A stretch of 64,000 nucleotides of DNA, from positions 744,001 to 808,000 of the forward strand of contig CAVPQI010000003.1 of NCBI GenBank assembly GCA_963707515.1, read 5' to 3'. Positions 20,834-28,745 of this stretch are shown in pieces; the first letter of the stretch is position 1, and every line of letters begins with the position of its first letter. This DNA is from Sva-07 sp963707515. GTDB lineage: Bacteria; Actinomycetota; Acidimicrobiia; Acidimicrobiales; Ilumatobacteraceae. The notes beneath the pieces were generated by a model, which was not told the origin of the DNA, searched no databases, and worked only from the letters and a program-made list of their open reading frames with translations. Both the position numbers and the translations under genes were made by a program.

Positions 20834-21511
20834 ATGATCCGACTCGAGAACGTCACCAAGAGCTACTCATCCGAGGTCGTCGCGTTGCGCGACGCCAGCT
20901 TCGACGTCGCCAAGGGCGAGTTCGTCTTCCTCGTCGGCCCGTCCGGGTCGGGCAAGAGCACGCTGCTGCGGATGCTCAACCGGCAAGAACGGCCCGAGCG
21001 CGGCGCGGTCTGGGTCGCCGGGCGCAACATCGTCGACATGCCGCCCGGGCGGGTGCCGCACCTGCGCCGCAACATCGGCAACATCTTCCAGGACTACAAG
21101 CTGCTGCTGGAGAAGAACGTCTTCGAGAACGTCGCCTTCGCCCAAGAGGTCATCGGTCGCCCGCCGCACGTGATCAAGCAGCAGGTCCCCGCCGTGCTCG
21201 AGCTCGTCGGGCTGGCCGGCAAGGAGGATCGTCTGCCCCACCAGCTGTCGGGCGGTGAACAGCAGCGTGTCTCGGTCGCCCGCGCCTTCGTCAACCGGCC
21301 GCTGATCATGCTCGCCGACGAGCCCACCGGCAACCTCGACCCCGCCACCGGCGAGGGCATCATGCGTCTCCTCGACCGGATCAACAAGACCGGCACCACG
21401 GTCGTCATGGCCACCCACGATCAGCGCATCGTCAACACGATGCGCAAGCGCGTCATCCAGCTCGACCGCGGCGTCATCGTGCGTGACCAGGCCCGCGGCG
21501 TCTACGAGTGA
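20834..21511 (+). CDS. ftsE: Cell division ATPase FtsE
   Basis: A 225-residue ABC-type ATPase that works with FtsX to activate peptidoglycan hydrolases at the septum. It has Walker A GPSGSGKST, the Q-loop region NIFQDYKLL (a hallmark of FtsE), the signature LSGGEQQRVSVARAF, Walker B LIMLADEP and the switch His in MATHDQ. A TACCCT at 20817-20822, 11 bases before the ATG, could give a nearly leaderless transcript separate from prfB. FtsX starts 29 bases after its stop. Confidence 0.95.
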   Translation: MIRLENVTKSYSSEVVALRDASFDVAKGEFVFLVGPSGSGKSTLLRMLNRQERPERGAVWVAGRNIVDMPPGRVPHLRRNIGNIFQDYKLLLEKNVFENVAFAQEVIGRPPHVIKQQVPAVLELVGLAGKEDRLPHQLSGGEQQRVSVARAFVNRPLIMLADEPTGNLDPATGEGIMRLLDRINKTGTTVVMATHDQRIVNTMRKRVIQLDRGVIVRDQARGVYE

Positions 21512-21540
21512 CCCGCCGGAACCCGAGACCCACCTGACCC

Positions 21541-22443
21541 ATGCTCTCCCGCCTCCGCTACACCTTCCGCGAGACGCTCCACAGCTTCCGGCGCAACGCC
21601 ACGCTGACCGTCGCCTCGATCATCACCGCGGCCATCTCCCTCCTCGGCGTCGGTCTGACGCTGCTCAGCCAGCACGCCTTCGACAACCTGCTCGCCCGAT
21701 GGGAGGGCGGCGTCGAGATGATCGTGTTCATGAACCCGGCGGCCACCGACGATCAGCTCACGCTCGTCGAACGGGCACTGTCGGAGAACGACCAGTTCAT
21801 CGCCTCGTTCGAGTACTGCGACGAGGCGTGTTCGCTGGAGGAAGCCGACCGCATCTTTGCCGGTGAGCCGGGCGTGCGCGATCTGCTGACCGAGGACACG
21901 ATCCCGACCCAGTTCAAGGCAGTGCCGACGGAGAACACCGACGTCGAGCTGCTCCGCCAGGTCTCGACGGCGTTCTCCGAGTTGCCCGGCGTCTACGACG
22001 TGAGCTTTGCCGAGGACCAGGTCAGCCTGATCACCCAGCTGCAGAGCTTCTTCGGCTTCCGGTTGCTGTTGTTGTCCGTGTTCTTGCTGTTGGCGGCGAT
22101 CTTGTTGATCTGGAACACGATCCGCACCGCCATCTTCGCCCGCAGACGGGAGATCGAGGTGATGAAGTTCGTTGGCGCGACCGACTGGTTCATCCGCCTG
22201 CCGTTCATGCTCGAGGGGCTGCTGCACGGCCTGATCGGTGCGGGGCTGGCGAGCATCGGGCTCTACGCGTGGAACTCGCAGTGGACCAACGGCGTCCAGG
22301 ACTTCCCTGACAACAGTGGGTTCTCGGCGCTCGTCGTCGTCGACGGCTACGACCAGACGGTGATGCTGATCATGTTCGCCATCGGCGCCCTCGCCGGTGC
22401 CATCGGTTCGGGCATCGCCGCCTCCAAGTTCTTGGACGTGTGA
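21541..22443 (+). CDS. ftsX: Cell division permease-like protein FtsX
   Basis: A 300-residue membrane partner of FtsE. It has an N-terminal helix near residues 20-45 and a large extracellular domain (about 50-170) with a likely disulfide between the two Cys of EYCDEACSLEEA. Three more helices follow, and the MacB-like FtsX segment ARRREIEVMKFVGATDWFIRLPF lies before the last ones. The extracellular loop relays FtsE ATP hydrolysis to a wall hydrolase such as RipC. No hydrolase gene follows here, and smpB, which often comes next in actinobacteria, is missing from this position. Confidence 0.94.
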   Translation: MLSRLRYTFRETLHSFRRNATLTVASIITAAISLLGVGLTLLSQHAFDNLLARWEGGVEMIVFMNPAATDDQLTLVERALSENDQFIASFEYCDEACSLEEADRIFAGEPGVRDLLTEDTIPTQFKAVPTENTDVELLRQVSTAFSELPGVYDVSFAEDQVSLITQLQSFFGFRLLLLSVFLLLAAILLIWNTIRTAIFARRREIEVMKFVGATDWFIRLPFMLEGLLHGLIGAGLASIGLYAWNSQWTNGVQDFPDNSGFSALVVVDGYDQTVMLIMFAIGALAGAIGSGIAASKFLDV

Positions 22444-22452
22444 CGGGCGGCC

Positions 22453-22458
22453 TACGGT
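22453..22458 (+). promoter_or_regulatory. -10 hexamer TACGGT of a leaderless start
   Basis: TACGGT lies 7 bases before the ATG at 22466, and TTGGAC at 22432-22437 may serve as the -35. No Shine-Dalgarno sequence is present. Confidence 0.5.
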
Positions 22459-22465
22459 CGCTGGC

Positions 22466-23329
22466 ATGGAGTACTCCGAGATCATCTACGACGTCGCCGA
22501 CGGGATCGCCACGATCACCCTGCACCGGCCGGACAAGATGAACGCCTTCACCGGCACGATGATGTACGAGATGATCGACGCCTTCGACCGCGTCGACGCC
22601 GACGACGACGTGCGCGTCGTGATCGTCACCGGATCGGGGGAGCGGGCGTTCTGCGCCGGCGCCGATCTCGGCGGTGGCGGCGAGACGTTCTCCCGCGGCG
22701 GCAGCGACGTGCAGACCGACGTCGGGGTGCCCCGCGACGGCGGTGGGTTGCTGACGCTGCGCATCTTCGACTGCACCAAGCCGGTGATCGGCGCCATCAA
22801 CGGCGCCGCGGTCGGCGTCGGCGTGACGATGACACTGCCGATGGACATCCGCGTGGCGTCCGACAACGCCCGCTTCGGCTTCGTCTTCGCCCGTCGTGGC
22901 ATCGTCCCCGAAGCGTGCTCGTCGTGGTTCCTGCCGCGCCTCGTCGGCATCAGTACGGCCGCCGAGTGGTGCTACACCGGCCGCGTGTTCCCCGCCGCCG
23001 AAGCGCTCGAGCGCGGGCTCGTGCGCAGCGTCCACCCGCTCGACGAGCTGCTCCCGGCAGCGACCGCCATCGCTCGCGAGATCGCCGACAACACGGCGCC
23101 GGTGTCGGTCGCCCTCACCCGGCAGATGCTCTGGCGGATGCTCGGCGCCGATCATCCGATGGAGGCGCATCGCGTCGACTCCCGCGGCATCGCCTCGCGC
23201 GGCGCCAGCGCCGACGCTCGAGAAGGTGTCGTCAGCTTCCTCGAGAAGCGCCCGGCGGTCTATCCGGTCAAGGTCAGCGACGGCCTGCCGGACATCTTCC
23301 CGGACTACACGGCACCCGAGTTCCACTGA
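22466..23329 (+). CDS. Enoyl-CoA hydratase/isomerase family protein
   Basis: A 287-residue crotonase-fold protein. Oxyanion-hole segments are AFCAGADL near residue 64 and NGAAVGVGVTM near 113. One catalytic-type Glu is present in RRGIVPEACSSW. The usual second Glu near the oxyanion loop is not clear, so true hydratase activity is not certain and isomerase or another crotonase reaction is possible. The long C-terminal part with FLEKRPAVYPVK matches hydratases of about 290 residues found in actinobacterial fatty-acid or steroid degradation. It has its own leaderless-type promoter. Confidence 0.85.
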   Translation: MEYSEIIYDVADGIATITLHRPDKMNAFTGTMMYEMIDAFDRVDADDDVRVVIVTGSGERAFCAGADLGGGGETFSRGGSDVQTDVGVPRDGGGLLTLRIFDCTKPVIGAINGAAVGVGVTMTLPMDIRVASDNARFGFVFARRGIVPEACSSWFLPRLVGISTAAEWCYTGRVFPAAEALERGLVRSVHPLDELLPAATAIAREIADNTAPVSVALTRQMLWRMLGADHPMEAHRVDSRGIASRGASADAREGVVSFLEKRPAVYPVKVSDGLPDIFPDYTAPEFH

Positions 23330-23385
23330 CCTGGGCGGGGTGCGGGCTGTCCGTCCGATTGCCGTTGCATGTCATCGACATTGCG

Positions 23386-23411
23386 GTTTGATGACGAAAT
23401 CGTCGCGGTAT
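23386..23411 (+). promoter_or_regulatory. Sigma-B/F-type promoter candidate before the PRC-barrel gene
   Basis: GTTT (23386-23389), 16 bases, then CGGTAT (23406-23411). This resembles the GTTT-N14-16-GGGTAT type read by actinobacterial stress sigma factors. It lies 50 bases before the ATG at 23462. Confidence 0.4.
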
Positions 23412-23461
23412 TCCCATCGACGTCAAGCACACAGCGGGCGACGAGCCAGGAGCGAACGACA

Positions 23462-23767
23462 ATGTCCATCCCCACCGCTCACTTCCGTGGTCACGATGTC
23501 GTCGACCCGGAGAACCGTCTGATCGGCAAGATCGACGACGTCCTCTACGACCACACCGGCGAGCCCACGTGGGCCGTGGTGAACCTCGGCCTGATGAGGT
23601 CGGCGCACTATCTCCCGGTCGCTGCCGGGTATCTCGCCGAGGACGGCACGTTCGTCGTCCCGTACGACAAGCGAGCCGTGAAGTCCGCCCCCAAGGCGAC
23701 ACGGGATCACGTGCTCGACCCGGCCGTCGAGCGCGAGCTCGTCGAGCACTACGAGCTCGCCAGCTGA
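23462..23767 (+). CDS. PRC-barrel domain protein
   Basis: A 101-residue protein made almost wholly of a PRC-barrel: GHDVVDPENRLIGKIDDVLYD forms the first strands and PTWAVVNLGLMRSAHYLPV the next. A charged tail ends YELAS. Small PRC-barrel proteins are often general-stress proteins in actinobacteria and bind RNA or protein partners, but the exact role is unknown. A CAGGAG lies about 12 bases upstream. The sigma-B-like site before it supports stress control. A perfect hairpin follows. Confidence 0.8.
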   Translation: MSIPTAHFRGHDVVDPENRLIGKIDDVLYDHTGEPTWAVVNLGLMRSAHYLPVAAGYLAEDGTFVVPYDKRAVKSAPKATRDHVLDPAVERELVEHYELAS

Positions 23768-23775
23768 CGCTCCGA

Positions 23776-23809
23776 CACGGCACCGGGTCGCCCCTGACCC
23801 GGTGCCGTG
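23776..23809 (+). terminator. Perfect 14-bp hairpin after the PRC-barrel gene
   Basis: Arms 23776-23789 and 23796-23809 pair without mismatch around a 6-base loop, eight bases past the stop. No T-run follows. Confidence 0.7.
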
Positions 23810-23934
23810 GCGCGCGTCAGTCGAGCGCCATTGTTCAAGTATCACCGAGCTCTTACCGATGTCTTGACTACGGCGGGAATCCTGCGACGCACGAACCCCG
23901 TTTGACAGATCGACACAGTGAGAAGGAACCGGCG

Positions 23935-24156
23935 ATGACGACGATGCTGATGGAAGTGCTGAACACAGGTGACGTGTTGGAGTTGTCGCGCGACGGCGAG
24001 GTGATCACCGTGCTCGTCCTGTTGGCGACCGACAATGCCGTCGTCCTCGACCCCTGCGACGGTCGCACGCCGTTCGTGCTCAACGCCGACGAGCTCGTCG
24101 AGTACCGCAAGTTCGACGCCGATCAGCTGCTCGACGACGAGCTGATCCTCGCCTGA
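23935..24156 (+). CDS. Small acidic protein of unknown function
   Basis: A 73-residue protein beginning MTTMLMEVLNTGDVLELS. It has a hydrophobic strand pattern (EVITVLVLLATDNAVVLD), a PFVLNADELVEY segment and an acidic tail (DQLLDDELILA). No known family is recognised. The predicted strands suggest a small beta-rich domain. A GAGAAGGAA about 7 bases before the ATG is a good ribosome site, which supports a real gene. It sits between the PRC-barrel gene and the truncated haemoglobin, both plausible stress genes. Confidence 0.65.
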   Translation: MTTMLMEVLNTGDVLELSRDGEVITVLVLLATDNAVVLDPCDGRTPFVLNADELVEYRKFDADQLLDDELILA

Positions 24157-24254
24157 TTCCCGACGCCGGACTCCCGGCGCGCCGGCCGCACACGCCGCGA
24201 CACTCGGGCGGCGCTCCACGTCGCTCGGGGCGACCGACGGAATCGATCTCCCCA

Positions 24255-24260
24255 TAGCGT
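24255..24260 (+). promoter_or_regulatory. -10 hexamer TAGCGT before the truncated haemoglobin gene
   Basis: TAGCGT ends 7 bases before the GTG at 24268. It overlaps the 5' arm of a perfect 14-base inverted repeat (24256-24269 with 24277-24290), so the promoter and start codon lie in one palindrome. Confidence 0.45.
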
Positions 24261-24267
24261 GGGCGCC

Positions 24268-24696
24268 GTGCACGACACGGCGCCCACGCTCTATTTGCGG
24301 GTCGGCGGGCAGCGGTTCTTCGATGCCCTCGTCGACCACTTCTACGACGGCGTCGCCGACGACGCCGTCCTCTTGCCGCTGTATCCCGAACAGCACGATC
24401 TGAGCGGCGCCCGTCGGCGACTGTCGTTGTTCCTGGCGCAGTACTGGGGCGGGCCGACCACCTACCTCGACGAACGAGGTCATCCGAAACTGCGGATGCG
24501 CCACCTCCCGTTCCACATCGGCGGGCTCGAGCGCGACCACTGGTTGTTGCACATGGCGACGGCCGTCGAGTCGACGTGCGACGAGTTCGACCTGCCCGCC
24601 GACGTCGCCGTCGAGCTGATGGCCTACTTCACGCCCGCTGCGGAACATCTGCGCAACGACACCGGCCTGCCGATCTCGTCCGCCCGCCGGAACTGA
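24268..24696 (+). CDS. glbO: Group II truncated haemoglobin
   Basis: A 142-residue haem protein of the trHbO class that binds oxygen or NO near the membrane or in the cytosol. It contains LYLRVGGQRFFDALVDHFY, then the class signature QYWGGPTTYLDERGHPKL and RMRHLPFHI, where the His after RMR is the proximal haem ligand. The Trp in ERDHW matches the conserved G8 Trp. The start could be GTG 24268 or the in-frame GTG at 24259, and the -10 position favours 24268. An inverted repeat spans the start. An ABC exporter starts 39 bases downstream. Confidence 0.88.
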   Translation: MHDTAPTLYLRVGGQRFFDALVDHFYDGVADDAVLLPLYPEQHDLSGARRRLSLFLAQYWGGPTTYLDERGHPKLRMRHLPFHIGGLERDHWLLHMATAVESTCDEFDLPADVAVELMAYFTPAAEHLRNDTGLPISSARRN

Positions 24697-24721
24697 TCCG
24701 GCAGCCGTGCGGGACCGACAG

Positions 24722-24727
24722 TAGGGT
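24722..24727 (+). promoter_or_regulatory. -10 hexamer TAGGGT of a leaderless start
   Basis: TAGGGT lies 8 bases before the GTG at 24736 of the exporter ATPase. No ribosome binding site is visible. Confidence 0.5.
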
Positions 24728-24735
24728 CGACCGGC

Positions 24736-25728
24736 GTGGCCGACATCGACGTACGCGACCTGCGCAAGGTGTACGGCTCGGTCGCCGCGGTCGACGGACT
24801 CGACCTGCAGATCGAGCGCGGCGAGGTGTACGCCCTGCTCGGAGAGAACGGCGCCGGCAAGTCGACGACGATCGAGATCCTCGAGGGGTACCGCACCCCG
24901 ACCTCCGGGTCGGTGTCGGTGCTCGGTGTCGAACCGGCCCGCGCCGGCCGCGACTTCCGCGATCGGATCGGCGTCGTCCTGCAGACCAGCGGCATCGAGC
25001 ACGAGTTCACCGTGCGCGAGGTCGTCGAGCTGTACTCGAGCGCCTACCGCAACCCCCGTCCGCTCGACGAGGTCGTCGCCATGGTGGGGCTCGAGGAGAA
25101 AGTCGAGGCCCGCGTGGGCGCGCTGTCGGGTGGTCAGCGCCGCCGGATCGATCTCGCCCTCGGCATCGTCGGCCGGCCCGAGCTGTTGTTCCTCGACGAG
25201 CCGACGACCGGATTCGATCCGTCGGCCCGTCGCCAATCGTGGGGTCTCATCGAGACGCTCGGCGCCGACGGCACGACGGTCATCTTGACGACCCACTACC
25301 TCGACGAGGCCGAGCACCTCGCAGATCGCGTCGGGGTGCTGTCGCGCGGTCGACTGATCGCCGAGGGCACACCGCAGGAGCTGATCGAGCAGACGAGTCC
25401 GACGACGGTCCGCTTCGCCCTCCCGGCGGGATACGACGCGACGCACCTCTCGCTGTTCTCCGAGCTGCTCGGCTCGGAGGCCCGCCTGTCCGGGCGGCTG
25501 GTGGAAGTGGGCGTCGACGCACCGACGGTCGCAGTCCATCGGCTCACCGGCTGGGCCGTCGAGCACGGCATCGAGCTCGACTCGCTGTCGGTGACCCGGG
25601 TCTCGCTGGAGGACGTGTACCTCACCCTCACCGGTGGCGCGGGCGGGCACGGCAGCGGCGAGTTCGGCCACGAGGACGCGGCCGACGCGGCCGAGGCGGC
25701 CGACGCGGCCGACGAGGTCGAGGCGTGA
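24736..25728 (+). CDS. ABC-2 exporter ATPase, DrrA-like
   Basis: A 330-residue ATPase of the drug-resistance/ABC-2 exporter type. Walker A is GENGAGKST, the Q-loop is in VVLQTSGIE, the signature is LSGGQRRRIDLALG, Walker B is LLFLDEPTTGFDP and the switch His is in LTTHYLDEAE. After the core is the usual 80-residue C-terminal extension, and then an Ala/Asp/Glu-rich tail from a short DNA repeat around 25677-25715. Its stop overlaps the GTG of the permease gene (GTGA), so the pair is translationally coupled. The substrate is unknown. Lipids or hydrophobic drugs are typical. Confidence 0.9.
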   Translation: MADIDVRDLRKVYGSVAAVDGLDLQIERGEVYALLGENGAGKSTTIEILEGYRTPTSGSVSVLGVEPARAGRDFRDRIGVVLQTSGIEHEFTVREVVELYSSAYRNPRPLDEVVAMVGLEEKVEARVGALSGGQRRRIDLALGIVGRPELLFLDEPTTGFDPSARRQSWGLIETLGADGTTVILTTHYLDEAEHLADRVGVLSRGRLIAEGTPQELIEQTSPTTVRFALPAGYDATHLSLFSELLGSEARLSGRLVEVGVDAPTVAVHRLTGWAVEHGIELDSLSVTRVSLEDVYLTLTGGAGGHGSGEFGHEDAADAAEAADAADEVEA

Positions 25729-26555
25729 GCGACTTCCCGTCGACGCCGCGCCAGTTGGCGATCCAGACGCGCTATCAGCTGCTGACGTTCTGGCGCATCC
25801 CGGTGGCGATGTTCTTCACCCTCGGGCTTCCGCTCGTGATGCTCGTGCTGTTCAACGCGCTGTTCGGTGACGGCATGATCGACGTCGACGGCGGGGAGTG
25901 GTCGGTGCAGCAGTTCTACACGGGCGGCCTGGCGGCGTTCACGGCCGTCTCGGCGACGTTCACCAACCTGGCGACGATGGTCCCGACGCGTCGCGACGAG
26001 GGCGTGCTCAAGCGGTGGCGGGCAACGCCGCTGCCGACCTGGTTGTACATCGCCGGCTTCATCGTCTCGGCCGTCGTGCTGGCGATGATCGGTATGGCCT
26101 TGATGGTGACACTCGGCGTCGTCGCATACGACCTGCAGATCGAGGCGGACAAGGTGCCGGCGCTGATCGTCACCTTCATCGTAGGCGTCTCCTCGTTCGC
26201 CGCGTTGGGGATGGCGTTGGCGGCGATGGTCAAGACCGCCAGCGGCGCCGGCGCGGCGGCCAACGCGATCATCTTGCCGCTCGCCTTCGTCTCCAACGTG
26301 TTCATCCCATTGGAGGACCCGCCCCGCTGGATCGTCGTCCTCGGCGACATCTTCCCGCTCAAGCCGTTCGCCAACGCCGTGCAGGACTGCTTCAGCCCGT
26401 TCGTGGAGGCACCGGGGTTCGACGTGGCCGGCCTGCTGCAGATCGCTGCCTGGGGCGTGGTCGGTCTGGTGATCGCATTGACGCAGTTCACCTGGGAGCC
26501 GAGCGGGAGCGCACCGCGCGCACGCCGCTCCCGCGCTCGCTCGTCGGCGGGTTGA
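25725..26555 (+). CDS. ABC-2 type exporter permease
   Basis: A 276-residue permease that pairs with the ATPase just upstream. It has about six helices: one after the cytosolic start (IPVAMFFTLGLPLVMLVLFNALFG), one near residue 60, then four more including LVTFIVGVSSFAALGMALAAM and FVSNVFIPLEDPPRWI, the ABC-2 signature loop. The GTG start overlaps the ATPase stop. The gene converges with the second importer's last ATPase, leaving six bases between stops with a short hairpin across them. Confidence 0.9.
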   Translation: MSDFPSTPRQLAIQTRYQLLTFWRIPVAMFFTLGLPLVMLVLFNALFGDGMIDVDGGEWSVQQFYTGGLAAFTAVSATFTNLATMVPTRRDEGVLKRWRATPLPTWLYIAGFIVSAVVLAMIGMALMVTLGVVAYDLQIEADKVPALIVTFIVGVSSFAALGMALAAMVKTASGAGAAANAIILPLAFVSNVFIPLEDPPRWIVVLGDIFPLKPFANAVQDCFSPFVEAPGFDVAGLLQIAAWGVVGLVIALTQFTWEPSGSAPRARRSRARSSAG

Positions 26556-26557
26556 TC

Positions 26558-26576
26558 GCCGTCAGGACCTGACGGC
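26558..26576. terminator. Short hairpin across convergent gene ends
   Basis: GCCGTCAG (26558-26565) and CTGACGGC (26569-26576) pair around three bases and overlap the minus-strand stop codon. It is a plausible bidirectional terminator. Confidence 0.4.
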
Positions 26577-27620
26577 AGCAGTCCCGGGCGGTGTCGCCGT
26601 GGCCGCCGCGGCGACCAGTTCGACGGGTGTCTCCAGCGGATGGTGACAGGCGACGAAGTGGCCGACGGCCAACTCGCGCAGCTCGGGCACCTCGGTGCGG
26701 CAGCGCTCGTCGGCGTTCGGGCAACGGGTGTTGAACCGGCAACCCGACGGCGGGAGCACCGGCGACGGGGGCTCACCGACGATGCTCGTCGGAGGACGGA
26801 TGGCGTGTGGGTCGGGGACCGGGATCGCGTCGAGCAGCACCTTCGTGTAGGGATGCATCGGCCGGGCGTACAGCTCGTCGCTCGGCGCGATCTCACAGAG
26901 CATGCCGAGGTACATGACGGCGATCCGGTCGCTGACGTTCTTGACGACCGCCAGGTCGTGGGCGATGAAGATCAGCGTCAGGCCGTAGCGCGCCTTCAGG
27001 TCCTCGAGCAGGTTCAGCACCTGGGCCTGCACGCTGACGTCGAGGGCCGAGACCGGCTCGTCGCAGATGATCAGCGTCGGATCGAGCACCAGCGACCGGG
27101 CGATCGAGATCCGTTGGCACTGGCCGCCGGAGAACTGGTGGGCCTGGCTCTCCCGGGCGCGCTCGGGGTCGATGCCGACGGTTTCGAGCACGTCGTCGAC
27201 GACCTTGCTGCGCTCGGTCTTGGTGCCCCGCTTCCAGATGTTCAACGGCTCCATGACGACGTCGCGGACCTTGCGCCGCGGGTTGAGCGCCGAGATCGGA
27301 TCCTGGAAGATCATCTGCATCTTGGTGCGAGCGGCGCGCATGTCGCCGCCGTGCAGCGCGGTCAGCTCTTGACCTTCGAACACGATCGAGCCCGACGTCG
27401 GTCGGGGGAGTTGCATGATCGCCCGGCCGGTCGTGCTCTTGCCACAACCGGACTCGCCGACGAGGCCCATCGTCTCGCCGCGCAAGACGTCGAAGCTGAT
27501 GCCGGACACGGCGTGGACCTTGAGCCCGGTCCGACCGACGGGGAACTCCATCACCAGGTCCTCGACGCGCAGCACGATGTCGCCCTCGTCGCGGAGGTGG
27601 GCCTTGCCGAGGCCCGCCAT
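26562..27620 (-). CDS. dppF: Peptide ABC transporter ATPase, DppF type (second importer)
   Basis: A 352-residue ATPase, the last gene of a complete A-B-C-D-F peptide importer operon. It has Walker A GESGCGKST, the Q-loop segment IFQDPISALNPRRK, the signature SGGQCQRISIARSL, Walker B LIICDEPVSALD, the switch His in FIAHDLA and the C-terminal SGCRFNTRCPNADERC cluster. It closely resembles the DppF of the first importer (about 8.3-9.4 kb). Its ATG overlaps the stop of the upstream ATPase (TGATG). Confidence 0.9.
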   Translation of the reverse strand: MAGLGKAHLRDEGDIVLRVEDLVMEFPVGRTGLKVHAVSGISFDVLRGETMGLVGESGCGKSTTGRAIMQLPRPTSGSIVFEGQELTALHGGDMRAARTKMQMIFQDPISALNPRRKVRDVVMEPLNIWKRGTKTERSKVVDDVLETVGIDPERARESQAHQFSGGQCQRISIARSLVLDPTLIICDEPVSALDVSVQAQVLNLLEDLKARYGLTLIFIAHDLAVVKNVSDRIAVMYLGMLCEIAPSDELYARPMHPYTKVLLDAIPVPDPHAIRPPTSIVGEPPSPVLPPSGCRFNTRCPNADERCRTEVPELRELAVGHFVACHHPLETPVELVAAAATATPPGTAAVRS

Positions 27621-28745
27621 CAGCCGGCTCCTTCCAGGTCCGGGCTCGGGGCGCCGGACACACCGACGGCGACGCTGGCGAGCGCCGCCTGCTCGGCGGC
27701 GAGCTTGGCCTGGATCTCCTCGTCGCGCTCCAGGTACTCCGGCGAACCCACGGGGTAGAAGCAGGCGTAGACGTGGTCGGGATGGTCGGCGGGGGTCAGC
27801 ACAGGCTCCTCCTCGTGGCACCTGCTCCGGGCGTACGGGCAGCGCGGCGCGAACCGGCAGCCGCGCGGCGGGTTGACGAGGTCGGGCGGACGGCCGGCGA
27901 TCGTCAGCAACCGGGTGTGACTCGGATCCTCGAGCTTGGGGATGCTGCGCAGCAGGGACCGCGTGTACGGCATCCGCATGTCGTCGAACAGCGTGACCGT
28001 CGGCGCCTTCTCGACGAGTCGGCCGCCGTACATCACGGCGATCTCGTCCGTGTAGCCCGGCGACGACGCCGAGGTCGTGGGTCACGAGGACGAGCGCCAT
28101 GTTCCGCTCGCGTCGCTGCTCGCCGATCAGGTCGAGGATCTGCGCCTGGACGGTGACGTCGAGGGCCGTCGTCGGTTCGTCGGCGAACAGCATCGTCGGG
28201 CCGCAGGCGAGGGCGATGGCGATCATCACCCGTTGGCGCATGCCACCCGACAGCTCGTGGGGGTACTGCTCGAGGCGGCGCTCCGGTTCGGGGATGCGCA
28301 CGTCCTGGAGCAGGCGCACAGCCGTCGCCCGAGCTTCGGCGGCGGGCATGTCGAGGTGAATCTTCAACGGCTCGGCGATCTGCTTGCCGATCTTCATCAG
28401 CGGGTTGAGCGAGCTCATCGGGTCCTGGAAGATCATCGCCATCTCGCTGCCCCAGATGTGGCGCATCCGCTTCGGTTTGAGACCGAGGATCTCCTGCCCG
28501 TCGAAGCGGACCGACCCGGACAGCACGGTGTTCGTCGTGGGCAGCAGTCCCATGATCGTCCGCGAGAGCACGGTCTTGCCCGACCCCGATTCGCCGACGA
28601 CGCCGAGCGAGCGGCCCCGATCGAGCGTGAACGTCACTCCGTCGACGGCGCGCACCAGGCCCCGATCGGTCCGGAAGTGGGTCTTCAGGTCGGTGACCTC
28701 GAGCAACGGCCCGTCGAAGTCTCGCCCGGTCGCCTGGGTGCTCAC
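27620..28745 (-). CDS. dppD: Peptide ABC transporter ATPase, DppD type (second importer, frameshifted)
   Basis: A 374-residue ATPase once one extra base at 28056-28058 is removed. The break falls between VTHDLGVVAG and YTDEIAVMYGGRLVEKAP. It has Walker A GESGSGKT, the signature LSGGMRQRVMIAIAL, Walker B MLFADEP and the C-terminal RGCRFAPRCPYARSRC motif. Its GTG start at 28745 overlaps the permease stop (GTGA), and its stop overlaps the next ATG, so the operon is tightly coupled. Confidence 0.87.

Noticed and set aside
25677..25715. Mobile element or recombination site at the GCGGCCGACGCGGCC-like repeats
   Set aside because: The repeats lie in frame at the end of the exporter ATPase and simply encode an Ala/Asp/Glu-rich tail. 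No inverted ends or transposase are near.
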